Source: Sphingobacteriales bacterium (GTDB lineage: Bacteria > Bacteroidota > Bacteroidia > Chitinophagales > CAIOSU01). Taken from it: a stretch of 64,000 nt of DNA. The translations under genes and the position numbers were made by a program. Below, in pieces: positions 7,419 through 15,302 of the stretch. Under the pieces are notes generated by a model. It was given only the letters and a program-made list of their open reading frames with translations. It ran no database searches and was not told the DNA's origin. Each line of letters starts with the position of its first letter. Position 1 is the first letter of the stretch. The stretch covers positions 428,814 through 492,813 of the forward strand of contig JAIXUD010000009.1 in the NCBI GenBank assembly GCA_027483645.1, written 5' to 3'.

Positions 7419-8345
7419 ATGAAACTCACACCCATCAACCCACATTTCAATGCCTGCGACCAAAAGTGGGAGCTAATGCCCGAGCAAGAGCATGGCGGTC
7501 GCCTCTGCGAAACCTGTGAGCGGGTGCTGGTGGATTTCACGCAGCTCAGCGAGCAGCAGGTACTGAATCAACAACGGGATAATAACTTCAAACTTTGCGG
7601 GCGATATACTAGAGGCCAAGTAGATAGGCTGCACAGGCACTTGGCAATGGAAGAGAGCCAGTACAAAAGACCTTGGTTGGTGTCGCTGGCGATAGGCGTG
7701 GGTAGTTTGCTGCCATTGGGTGTGGCTGCACAGGTAGATACCAATGCGCCTGATAGCACCGCGCCTGAGGCCCCAGTTCGCTCGATTCACATGAAAGGGC
7801 TGGCGGAAGAAGTTGTTAATATTGAGGTATTGCAACCTACCGATAAGAAACGGCATCGTAATGAAACGAAACAGGATATCGCCCCAGATTCCATCACTAT
7901 ACCCATCAAGCAATCGGTACCGTTGCCCGGTGTTCCTGGTGCGTTGACATATCCGATACTGGATGTTGTGCGCAGTAACTATATTATTGAAGGCACTGTA
8001 ACCGATAAAGAAACCGGCGAGCCGATAGCCTATGCAAGCATATATAACCCTTATTTGAAAATTGGAACCGTGGCTGACGATGATGGGAAGTTTAGAATTG
8101 AGGCGCCACACGACAGTGCAGTAATAACCATTGCCGCGGGTTTTATTGGCTACGAAGTTAAGGAGATGCAAGTGTTCCTTGGAAAAGAAACCCTCAATCT
8201 AGATATTCAGTTAGAGTCGTCAGTAATGGGTTTAATGGTTGGCGCAGTAATCTATACCAAGCCAAGCTTGAAACAGCGAGTGGCTAATTCTATAAACCCC
8301 GCCCACTGGTACCGTCGCATCAAGCACCTTATAAAGTATCGGTGA
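7419..8345 (+). CDS. Cys4 motif - TM - CarbopepD-like protein, paralogue 2
   Basis: A 308-residue paralogue of the preceding gene. The four cysteines are again C13, C30, C33 and C60, followed by the membrane segment PWLVSLAIGVGSLLPLGVAA (about residues 85-104). A longer linker of about 80 residues is rich in Pro, Thr and Lys. The C-terminal CarbopepD-like domain starts YIIEGTVTDKETGEPIAYAS (about residues 187-265), ends in a typical LDIQLES strand, and is followed by a basic tail (KQRVANS...HLIKYR). A VPLPGVPG motif just before the domain is shared with paralogue 1 and hints at a conserved linker. It lies 46 bp downstream of paralogue 1 on the same strand. The function is unknown. Confidence 0.8.
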   Translation: MKLTPINPHFNACDQKWELMPEQEHGGRLCETCERVLVDFTQLSEQQVLNQQRDNNFKLCGRYTRGQVDRLHRHLAMEESQYKRPWLVSLAIGVGSLLPLGVAAQVDTNAPDSTAPEAPVRSIHMKGLAEEVVNIEVLQPTDKKRHRNETKQDIAPDSITIPIKQSVPLPGVPGALTYPILDVVRSNYIIEGTVTDKETGEPIAYASIYNPYLKIGTVADDDGKFRIEAPHDSAVITIAAGFIGYEVKEMQVFLGKETLNLDIQLESSVMGLMVGAVIYTKPSLKQRVANSINPAHWYRRIKHLIKYR

Positions 8346-8510
8346 GGCTATTCGTAATCATAAATTTAAGGTTTATCCAAAAGTTCTTAACTTGATTGCA
8401 GTTAGGTTTGTTGTTAGGAGAAAGGAGATGGCAAATACCCTCTTGTGTCAAGATACTAAAATCTACAGGCCCGTTAAGCGTAATCGTTTAAAGCAAAATG
8501 CGCACCATAT

Positions 8511-8558
8511 AAGGCTGATAAATATCTAACTTGAATATGGCATAAATTTCGGGATTTA
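8511..8558 (+). repeat. Direct repeat flanking the 8630-11151 gene set, left copy
   Basis: It begins AAGGCTGATAAATATC, has AACTTG, a variable 9-nt stretch, and TAAATTTCGGGATTTAT. The same string with a 10-nt variable stretch occurs at 11218-11266 in the same orientation. TAAAT and ATTTA make the end of each copy palindromic. The rest of the 8346-8629 spacer shows nothing recognisable. Confidence 0.75.
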
Positions 8559-8629
8559 TGGGGAGAATGAGAAGAGGGGCTTTTAATGTTAGTGCTGGCC
8601 ACATGCAGGCTACTCAAAGTATTATACCC

Positions 8630-9841
8630 TTATCCTTGGTTTATCAGCATGTTTTCTATCACTTCATAGGCTGACTCGCAAGCCCCATGAACGGTTGATT
8701 GGTTTTCGATGGTAAGGGCTTCGCCTGCAAAAAACACCTTATCCAGCAATGGTTTCTTTACCTCCGCTACAATATCGCGCTGGCTGCCGTCAAATGTGTA
8801 CGAATAAGCCCCTTGGATGTAAGGCTCTGCCGACCAGTTTTGAATAACGTGCTTCACATAGTTTTTTGATGCTTTGCCCTCAAATATTTCATCTAGCTCG
8901 GCTATAAATTTATTAATGATTTCGGCTTCGGTTGTTAACTGGGCATAGGGCGTTGCCTTTTCGTTAATAGCAAAAAGTGCCAGAATATGTTTTGTAGTGT
9001 CTTTGCCGAATGCCGCATCATATACATACTTTTCATCGCTGCTTAATGCTTGTATCATAGTACCAAAACCCAAAATATCAGGATAAAACCGCTCCTTGAA
9101 CTCCACAAAAATCTTAATGCCATCGCCCATATAAATGCGGTTGATAGCGTCGGTTTTGCTAGCGGGCAACATGGGGCTGAACTCGATTAGTCGATTTTGA
9201 AGGATTTTTATGGGAGCGGTTACCAGCACTTTATCCGCTTCATAGGTTTCGTTTTTTGCGGTTTTCATTACCACCCGCTCACCACTATAATCAATTTCAA
9301 CAATGGGCTTATTGTATATAATTTGGCTCTGTACGTGTGGCAAAATGTATTGCTCAAAGTAGCTGTGCCAAGTAGTGTTCTTAAATTTCCATTCGCTGTA
9401 AAAATGGCTTACATAGTTGTGTGCCTTTAGTTTGCCATTGTTCCATGACTTTATCGTTTGTGGATTGTAAAGAATAATATCGATGTTGGCCTTTACATCC
9501 GGATTGTTGATGATGTCCGCCAAAATGGAAGGATCGATATGTATCCACTCCGCACCGGTATCAATAGGGAAGTCGGCAAAGCCATCAACCCTTTTTACCC
9601 TACCCCCAAATACAGGCGCCGCTTCAATAATCTCAAACTCCACGCCATATCTTGATAATAGGTAGCCAGCCGCCAAACCGGCCGCCCCGGCGCCCACAAT
9701 AATCACTTTGCCCGAAAAATTGGTTTTGAATTTCGGGAAAATGGAATCATCCTTACTGCACGATTCCAGCAAAAGCGTAGAAAGAAATGGGAAACCAATG
9801 CCCAACGCTAAGGCATTTTTGATAAACTCTTTCCTAGTCAT
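8630..9841 (-). CDS. Flavin monoamine oxidase family protein, exported
   Basis: A 403-residue FAD-dependent amine oxidase. The Rossmann motif is VGAGAAGLAAG at residues 49-59, with Glu73 placed to bind the ribose, GGR at 79-81, and the C-terminal FAD motif FAGEA near 372-376. Family members oxidise primary or polyamine-type amines to aldehydes with release of ammonia and peroxide; the substrate here is unknown. The N-terminus (MTRKEFIKNALALGIGFPFL) looks Tat-like but has a single Arg, and LESC at residues 25-28 could be a degenerate lipobox, so a periplasmic or lipid-anchored enzyme is likely. Its start overlaps the stop of the upstream gene at 9834-10418 by 8 bp, indicating translational coupling. 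Confidence 0.88.
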   Translation of the reverse strand: MTRKEFIKNALALGIGFPFLSTLLLESCSKDDSIFPKFKTNFSGKVIIVGAGAAGLAAGYLLSRYGVEFEIIEAAPVFGGRVKRVDGFADFPIDTGAEWIHIDPSILADIINNPDVKANIDIILYNPQTIKSWNNGKLKAHNYVSHFYSEWKFKNTTWHSYFEQYILPHVQSQIIYNKPIVEIDYSGERVVMKTAKNETYEADKVLVTAPIKILQNRLIEFSPMLPASKTDAINRIYMGDGIKIFVEFKERFYPDILGFGTMIQALSSDEKYVYDAAFGKDTTKHILALFAINEKATPYAQLTTEAEIINKFIAELDEIFEGKASKNYVKHVIQNWSAEPYIQGAYSYTFDGSQRDIVAEVKKPLLDKVFFAGEALTIENQSTVHGACESAYEVIENMLINQG

Positions 9842-10418
9842 GCCTTTCGTTTTTGTATTTTAAGTTGATAAGAATACCTGTGGAGAAACCAATGAAAGCC
9901 GTGTTGACGGCACCGAACCGGAGTTGCCTGCCGTAGTATGCCTTAAAAAAGAAACCAATCGCTGTGCGTGGGGCCACACCAAAGCCTAAGCTCATGTTCG
10001 GTACGAAACTATGTAACTGCTTATATCGATAGTCAATTTCGCCCGTGCCCAGGTTTAATATGCCATCTTGCTTTTTGAAAGTGAGCTGGTATCCAGCTCC
10101 TACCGCTGCCAAAAGGAAAAACCGCTTATCCTGTTTCTGCCATTTGTATAACAATTCCGGATTAAAAAGTACATTATGTGATACCCTTGGCTGATGGTAG
10201 TAAGCTACCTGCGGCAGCAACTGCAAGCTATGGGTCTTGTTTCGTTTGTTCGGTGGGGTTCTTTCCCAAGTCTTTAACGTAAAGGCATACCCCACGGTGC
10301 CACCAATGTTAGTAAAATATGGGCCGATGTACCCTACATGCAACGTATTATCCGCTTTTTGGGCGAAAAGGCTGCCACTAAGTAGCAAGGTAATTATAAG
10401 CCCCAATAGTGTTTTCAT
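9834..10418 (-). CDS. Small outer-membrane beta-barrel-like protein
   Basis: A 194-residue protein with a cleavable signal peptide (MKTLLGLIITLLLSGSLFAQ). The mature part alternates aromatic and polar residues in short strands such as THSLQLLPQVAYYHQ, RFFLLAAVGAGYQLTF and MSLGFGVAPRTAIGFFFKAYY, ending STGILINLKYKN. That is the look of a small eight-strand barrel. The family is not recognised. It is the upstream partner of the amine oxidase (8-bp overlap) and lies 163 bp downstream of the Crp-like regulator, all on the minus strand. A role in passage or sensing of the oxidase substrate is only a guess. Confidence 0.72.
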   Translation of the reverse strand: MKTLLGLIITLLLSGSLFAQKADNTLHVGYIGPYFTNIGGTVGYAFTLKTWERTPPNKRNKTHSLQLLPQVAYYHQPRVSHNVLFNPELLYKWQKQDKRFFLLAAVGAGYQLTFKKQDGILNLGTGEIDYRYKQLHSFVPNMSLGFGVAPRTAIGFFFKAYYGRQLRFGAVNTAFIGFSTGILINLKYKNERHD

Positions 10419-10581
10419 CGGTTGTATTTTGATGATCCTTTAGCCCATAACGTTATTAATCATTAATCAAGTATGGCTCCAGCTTCCGAGCTTTGGATAC
10501 CATGGGTTGCTGGTATTTGATATAATGATTGGGTAAAGATAAACAGCCAAAATTGATGCCCATTTGATTTATGTCACAAAA

Positions 10582-11151
10582 TCATTTGGCCCGCAGGCGA
10601 CTGAGCGTTTCGCGAGAAATACCTAAGAAGGAAGCGATATAGGTTAAGGGCACGCGCCTGAACACATTGGGTTCTTGGGCCAATAAAGCGGTGTACCGCT
10701 CCCGTGCCGACCGTAAGTGCGTATAGTACAGCTTATCTTCCAGATACAGGCAGTACTCGCCAATAACTTGGTTGATGAAATTGGAAATCTCAATATTCTC
10801 CGCCATGAGCGGCTTGATGCCGTTGATGTTGAACGATAGCAGGGTGCTATCTTCCAGCAGTTCAATCGTTTCTCTCGATGGCAGGTTGTTGTAGTTTCGC
10901 AACGACCCTACCATCTCGTTTTCAAAAGCGAACCAACTGTTTATTTCCATACCGTTGTGTAGGTAGTAACTTCGGGCCGCGCCCTTAACCAGTAGATAGG
11001 CATATCCACTGTTGTGGTTCGCCTTTATCAGTTCATATTTTTTAGGATGGTGCAATACTTTCACATTAGGCATCAGCAACCCGATTGCCGTCTCGGTCAA
11101 TCTGGGCCTATACCTTTCAAAGAAAGCATCAACCATGTCTACACTATCCAC
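10582..11151 (-). CDS. Crp/Fnr family transcriptional regulator
   Basis: A 189-residue cytoplasmic regulator. Residues 20-120 fit a cyclic-nucleotide-binding-like beta-roll (YELIKANHNSGYAYLLVKGA, then MEINSWFAFENEMVGSLRNY). The C-terminus carries the compact helix-turn-helix usual in Bacteroidota members: ARERYTALLAQEPNVFRRVP, then LTYIASFLGISRETLSRLR. No Fnr-type cysteine cluster is seen, so it is not an Fe-S oxygen sensor; the ligand is unknown. It is encoded upstream of the small barrel and amine oxidase genes on the same strand, so it may control them. The predicted length is normal for this subgroup. Confidence 0.9.
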   Translation of the reverse strand: MDSVDMVDAFFERYRPRLTETAIGLLMPNVKVLHHPKKYELIKANHNSGYAYLLVKGAARSYYLHNGMEINSWFAFENEMVGSLRNYNNLPSRETIELLEDSTLLSFNINGIKPLMAENIEISNFINQVIGEYCLYLEDKLYYTHLRSARERYTALLAQEPNVFRRVPLTYIASFLGISRETLSRLRAK

Positions 11152-11217
11152 TAGTATTAATTTAGAGGTGTTCCTTAAGCAAGTCCTAGTGTTTTATACA
11201 CGCACCCAGCGCTTTGC

Positions 11218-11266
11218 AAGGCTGATAAATATCAAACTTGCCCGTGGGGGTAAATTTCGGGATTTA
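11218..11266 (+). repeat. Direct repeat flanking the 8630-11151 gene set, right copy
   Basis: AAGGCTGATAAATATC, AACTTG and TAAATTTCGGGATTTAT are kept exactly as in 8511-8558; only the middle 9-10 nt and flanks differ. It lies just upstream of the leftward regulator gene. Confidence 0.75.
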
Positions 11267-11375
11267 TTGCGGAAATTAGGAGCGAGGCTCAGCCTCTTAC
11301 CTCCAGGGCTGCGAAAGTATAACGTCCACAGAGTGGCGGGTATTATTGATGCTACAAAGAACCGCGACCAACATA

Positions 11376-11405
11376 TTTGAAATTAAAAAACAAACAGTAA
11401 TTTTA
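11376..11405 (+). promoter_or_regulatory. Promoter of the 11423 T9SS cargo gene
   Basis: TTTG (11376-11379), an 18-nt A-rich spacer and TAATTTTA (11398-11405) fit the Bacteroidota consensus. The ATG follows 17 nt later. This supports the start at 11423 rather than a TTG nine bases upstream. Confidence 0.6.
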
Positions 11406-11422
11406 GGGGTAAATTGCTAGTT

Positions 11423-12874
11423 ATGAAACAACTATACACTGCATTGCTTATAGCTTTTACACTTGGGGAGCTTGTGGCGCAGCAGCCAACCGAAACCAAT
11501 GTGCTCAATTCTAGATTGATTGCTTACAATACCGAAAAATGGACTTCGGGAAATTGGGTGGAGCAAGATTCCAACTTTTTAGTCTATTCCGGTACCCGGG
11601 GAGGTGAATTGGTAAATGGCACTTTGGAAGCTGACTTTGATACCCGCCAAACTTGGTATTGGCAAAATGGTACGCCCACCAACACCAATCTTTATGAAAA
11701 CACCTACGATGCCGAAAACCGATTGACCCAAGAGGTAGTAAAAGAATGGGTAAACGGTGCCTGGATCAACGCTAGCAGGGAAACGAATACTTATGGGCCT
11801 TTTGGCATAACGAATTTTCTTTTGGAAGAGTGGGACGGCAGCGCTTGGGTAGGCGCCTATAGGCTTAGTTACACTTTTGATGCTAATGGCAACCAAACAA
11901 GCGGTCAACGCGACAATTGGAGCGGCAGTATGTGGGTAGGTAGCACAAAAACTATCTCAACCTACGATGCCGACAACCAGAGGATAGTTAAGGTAACCCA
12001 AAATTTTGTGTCGAATAACTGGAGGAACCAAAGCCGCGACAGCTACACGTACGATACAGCGGGCAATATCGTAATTGCAACTTACGAAAGCTGGAATATC
12101 GGAAGCAATATATGGCAGTTTTCATCAAGAGCTTTTTTGACTTACACCGCAACGGGCCAACTAGAGACCGATTTGAGCCAAGAATATAACAATGGTAACT
12201 GGGAGGATGATACCCGCCAAACATGGACTTACAACGGGCAGGGATACCTAACCCGCAATCTAAAAGAAGCATACGCCAGCGGTACCTGGCAAAACACACA
12301 ACGAACCGACTACACGCCTAATAGCCTTGGTTTGTTTACGGAAACTATAAGGTATACATGGACTAACGCTACTTGGAACGAAAGCACCCGCACGCAAAGC
12401 ACCTTTGATGCGGCTGGGAATATTATAACCAGTTTTAGCAGTAACTACGTTTCTGGTGCTTGGAACGACCAGTACTACTTTGTTTTTACCTACAACGCCT
12501 TTAACCAACGGGTTACTCAAGTATTCCAAGAAAACTTCGGCACTGGGCTGGAAAACAATACCCGTACGTTTTATTATTATGACACATACGAGGATGGCAC
12601 ATCGGGCATTACAACACTGCCTACGCTGTCATCAATGGTATTACCAAACCCGTTCACCATCAATGTAGCCATACAATTGGAGGTAACCGAGGCAGGCAGC
12701 CATACGTTTGAGGTGTATAACATGGCTGGCCAGCGGGTGCACACCGAGAGCCGCCACCTAGCACCCGGCCTACAAACTATAGTATGGGATGGGCAGCAAG
12801 TGCCCCAAGGAGTGTACTTTTATAAAATAAATACCCAAAGCGGCTTAGCCAGCGGAAGGTTGATAAAGCAATAA
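11423..12874 (+). CDS. T9SS type A cargo with tandem Trp-rich repeats
   Basis: A 483-residue secreted protein starting MKQLYTALLIAFTLGELVAQ. From about residue 30 to 395 it holds roughly twelve repeats of 34-40 residues, each with a W/Y-x2-G/N-x-W core and a following Y-T/D-Y/F element; examples are KEWVNGAWINASRE, DNWSGSMWVGSTK and QEYNNGNWEDDTRQ. Many repeats contain D-A-x-G-N, which recalls YD/RHS repeats, so a beta-rich spiral is plausible. The C-terminal 75 residues (VLPNPF...MAGQRV...GVYFYKI...GRLIKQ) are a type A sorting domain, directing export by the type IX system and attachment at the cell surface. It is monocistronic with its own promoter. The exact function is unknown. Confidence 0.85.
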   Translation: MKQLYTALLIAFTLGELVAQQPTETNVLNSRLIAYNTEKWTSGNWVEQDSNFLVYSGTRGGELVNGTLEADFDTRQTWYWQNGTPTNTNLYENTYDAENRLTQEVVKEWVNGAWINASRETNTYGPFGITNFLLEEWDGSAWVGAYRLSYTFDANGNQTSGQRDNWSGSMWVGSTKTISTYDADNQRIVKVTQNFVSNNWRNQSRDSYTYDTAGNIVIATYESWNIGSNIWQFSSRAFLTYTATGQLETDLSQEYNNGNWEDDTRQTWTYNGQGYLTRNLKEAYASGTWQNTQRTDYTPNSLGLFTETIRYTWTNATWNESTRTQSTFDAAGNIITSFSSNYVSGAWNDQYYFVFTYNAFNQRVTQVFQENFGTGLENNTRTFYYYDTYEDGTSGITTLPTLSSMVLPNPFTINVAIQLEVTEAGSHTFEVYNMAGQRVHTESRHLAPGLQTIVWDGQQVPQGVYFYKINTQSGLASGRLIKQ

Positions 12875-12898
12875 AGGCACCGCTTAATACAGTTGCCC

Positions 12899-13040
12899 CT
12901 CGCTGCCTTAAGCCTCCGAGCTTAAGGCGTATCATGTTTCAGCGTCCTCGCTGTTTAAAATAGCGGATTTTGCTTTGTATTGAAACTGCCTAAAGGCTGC
13001 AATGTAATGACACCTTAAGCCCAGAGGCTTAAGGCAGCAG
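12899..13040. repeat. Palindromic intergenic element, GCTGCCTTAAGCCT family
   Basis: The left arm begins CTCGCTGCCTTAAGCCTCCG. The right arm is its imperfect inverse (ending AGAGGCTTAAGGCAGCAG) and the two arms stay alignable for about 60 nt. Each arm also folds on itself (CCTTAAGC / GCTTAAGG). Related arms lie at 58295-58364 and 62142-62175. The rest of the 12875-13243 spacer contains a small palindrome CCTCGCCTGAGGCGAGG near 13085 and the tig promoter. Confidence 0.8.
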
Positions 13041-13125
13041 ACGAGATAATAACCAAGTAAACCAATAACCAATCAACCCATAACCCTCGCCTGAGGCGAG
13101 GCAAGCTAATAACCCACAATAACCC

Positions 13126-13156
13126 TTTACTTCTACACCAATAAATTGTATCTTTG
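13126..13156 (+). promoter_or_regulatory. Promoter of the tig-clpP-clpX operon
   Basis: TTTA (13126-13129), a 19-nt spacer and TATCTTTG (13149-13156) match the Bacteroidota consensus. A leader of about 80 nt to the tig start would result. Confidence 0.75.
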
Positions 13157-13243
13157 CACCCCTGTACTATTTGGAAACCAAAACCGCCACTTTCGGGGTT
13201 TACTGGGTACACTTAAAAAACTTGAAAAAAAATTACTGATAAC

Positions 13244-14617
13244 GTGAACGTAACATCAACTCCTGGCGAACAACTCACCGCCGTACTTTCCATCAAAATC
13301 GATCAAGCTGACTACCAACCACGTGTAGAAGAAGCGCTGAAAAACCTCCGCAAGAAGGTAGATATGAAAGGTTTCCGCAAGGGCATGGTGCCTCCGGGCC
13401 TAGTAAAGAAAATGTACGGCACTGGCGTACTGGCCGAAGAGCTGGATAAGGTGCTTAACCAAGAGCTGGACAAGTACATTAAAGACAACAACATCAACAT
13501 GCTTGGCCAGCCGCTACCGCAGGTAAACGACCAGCAGAACGTGGACATCAACACTCTTGGCGATTTCGAGTTCAACTTCGAGATTGGCATGGCCCCTAAG
13601 TTTGAACTGGATTTCCTTTCCAACAAAACCGTTGGATCTAAATACAAAATTACGGTTGACGATACCATTTTGAACGAGGAGTTGGAAAACTTGCGCAAGC
13701 GTTTCGGCAAAATAGAAAACCCTGAAAATACCCCGGTAATTGATACCGACGTAATTGTGGTGAAACTGCAAGAGCTAGAGAATGGCAAGGTAAAGGAAGG
13801 TGGCGTTGAAAGCGACACTTCTATTGCAGTGGATATGCTGAGCGATGCTGCCAAGAAAGATATTGTTGGTCTTAATGCAGGTGGTACTGCTAAAGGCAAC
13901 ATATTTGAGTTGCTGAAAAACAAAACCAACGAGGAAACGGCTAAGCACCTATTGAACCTGAACGACGGCCTACCTGAAGGCGCCAATGAGCAGTTTCAGC
14001 TTACCGTGGAGAAAATAAACCGCCAAACCCCTGCCGAAATCAACCAAGAGCTTTTCGACCAAGTATTTGGTCCAGAGGCGGTAGATAGCGAAGAGGCTTT
14101 CCGCAACAAGTTGCGCGAGGAAATACAAAAATCTTTCGACAACGAGACTGACCAGAAATTGGGTTACGACTTGCTGGAGCAGCTATTGGATGCTACCCCA
14201 TTGGAGTTGCCTGAAGACTTCTTGAAGCGTTGGATTAAGCACAGTAACGAGAAGCCCGTAACCGACGAGCAGATTGCCGAAGAATTTGGCGCATTTGCCC
14301 GCAACCTTCGCTACCAGTTGATAGTGAACAAGTTGAGCAAAGACAACAACATCACCGTATCTCCAGAAGAGATTAAGGAGCGTACCCGCCAGCAACTATT
14401 TGCACAATACGGCCAATACTTTGGCGGTATGGATGTAGATAAGGTACTTGGCGAATGGGCCGACGGTATGCTGAAAAAGCGCGAGCACGTAGAGAAAACC
14501 TACCAAGAAGTGTTGGACGAAAAATTGATTGCCTTCATCAAGGAACAGGTTAGTATTGAAGAAAAAACCGTAACATTGGAAGAATTCAAAAACCTGAACA
14601 AGCAAGAAACCGTATGA
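13244..14617 (+). CDS. tig: Trigger factor, ribosome-associated chaperone
   Basis: A 457-residue protein that binds the ribosome exit tunnel and shelters nascent chains. The ribosome-binding signature GFRKGMVP is at residues 43-50. The central region (about 150-245) corresponds to a diverged FKBP-type domain without the usual active-site aromatics, as is common in this phylum, so peptidyl-prolyl isomerase activity is doubtful. The C-terminal half is helical and charged. The start is GTG (13244-13246), read as MNVTSTPGEQ; this agrees with the usual N-terminus of the family. The stop overlaps the next clpP start by 4 bp (ATGA), making tig-clpP-clpX a coupled proteostasis operon. Confidence 0.95.
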   Translation: MNVTSTPGEQLTAVLSIKIDQADYQPRVEEALKNLRKKVDMKGFRKGMVPPGLVKKMYGTGVLAEELDKVLNQELDKYIKDNNINMLGQPLPQVNDQQNVDINTLGDFEFNFEIGMAPKFELDFLSNKTVGSKYKITVDDTILNEELENLRKRFGKIENPENTPVIDTDVIVVKLQELENGKVKEGGVESDTSIAVDMLSDAAKKDIVGLNAGGTAKGNIFELLKNKTNEETAKHLLNLNDGLPEGANEQFQLTVEKINRQTPAEINQELFDQVFGPEAVDSEEAFRNKLREEIQKSFDNETDQKLGYDLLEQLLDATPLELPEDFLKRWIKHSNEKPVTDEQIAEEFGAFARNLRYQLIVNKLSKDNNITVSPEEIKERTRQQLFAQYGQYFGGMDVDKVLGEWADGMLKKREHVEKTYQEVLDEKLIAFIKEQVSIEEKTVTLEEFKNLNKQETV

Positions 14618-15291
14618 ACCACTATAAAGAGTTCATGAGCTATGCGGTTAAAGACCGTCAGCTTAGTAGTATGCACGTTGAAAGTGCGCTGAAAAGGCAG
14701 TTTACCAACCTTACCCCCTACATCATTGAAGAGCGCCAGTTGAACATTGCCCAAATGGACGTGTTTAGCCGCTTGATGATGGACCGTATCCTTTTCTTAG
14801 GTAGCGGTGTGGATGATTATGTAGCCAGCGTATTGCAGGCCCAGTTGTTGTTCTTAGAGTCAACCGACCCGAAGAGCGATATACAGATATACATAAACAG
14901 CCCAGGTGGAATGGTATATGCCGGATTGGGCATTTACGACACCATGCAGTACATTAGCCCCGATGTGGCTACCATTTGTACCGGTATTGCCGCCAGTATG
15001 GCCGCAGTGCTATTGTGTGCTGGTGCCAAAGGAAAGCGTACCGCGTTGAAACACAGCCGCGTAATGATTCACCAACCGCTTGGCGGTGCAGGTGGCCAAG
15101 CCAGCGATGTGGAGATAACCGCGAACGAAATACTGAAGCTTCGGGTAGAATTGTACGAAATTATAGCCAAACACAGCGAACAGCCGTATGAGAAGGTAGA
15201 GAAGGACAGCGACCGGGATTACTGGTTGAAGGCCGACGAAGCCCTGGAGTACGGTATGATTGACGAAGTGCTTGAGCGTAAGAAACCCTAA
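14614..15291 (+). CDS. clpP: ATP-dependent Clp protease proteolytic subunit (operon copy)
   Basis: A 225-residue ClpP. Its triad is Ser128 (GIAASMA), His153 (RVMIHQPLGG) and Asp202 (SDRDYWL), and the INSPGG strand lies at residues 95-100. The N-terminal extension of about 25 residues before the core (MNHYKEFMSYAVKDRQLSSM) is longer than in the stand-alone paralogue and may be a propeptide. Its position between tig and clpX, with a 4-bp overlap upstream and 11 bp to clpX, is the classical arrangement and identifies it as the main ClpP of the ClpXP protease. Confidence 0.95.
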   Translation: MNHYKEFMSYAVKDRQLSSMHVESALKRQFTNLTPYIIEERQLNIAQMDVFSRLMMDRILFLGSGVDDYVASVLQAQLLFLESTDPKSDIQIYINSPGGMVYAGLGIYDTMQYISPDVATICTGIAASMAAVLLCAGAKGKRTALKHSRVMIHQPLGGAGGQASDVEITANEILKLRVELYEIIAKHSEQPYEKVEKDSDRDYWLKADEALEYGMIDEVLERKKP

Positions 15292-15302
15292 AATAACACT
15301 GG

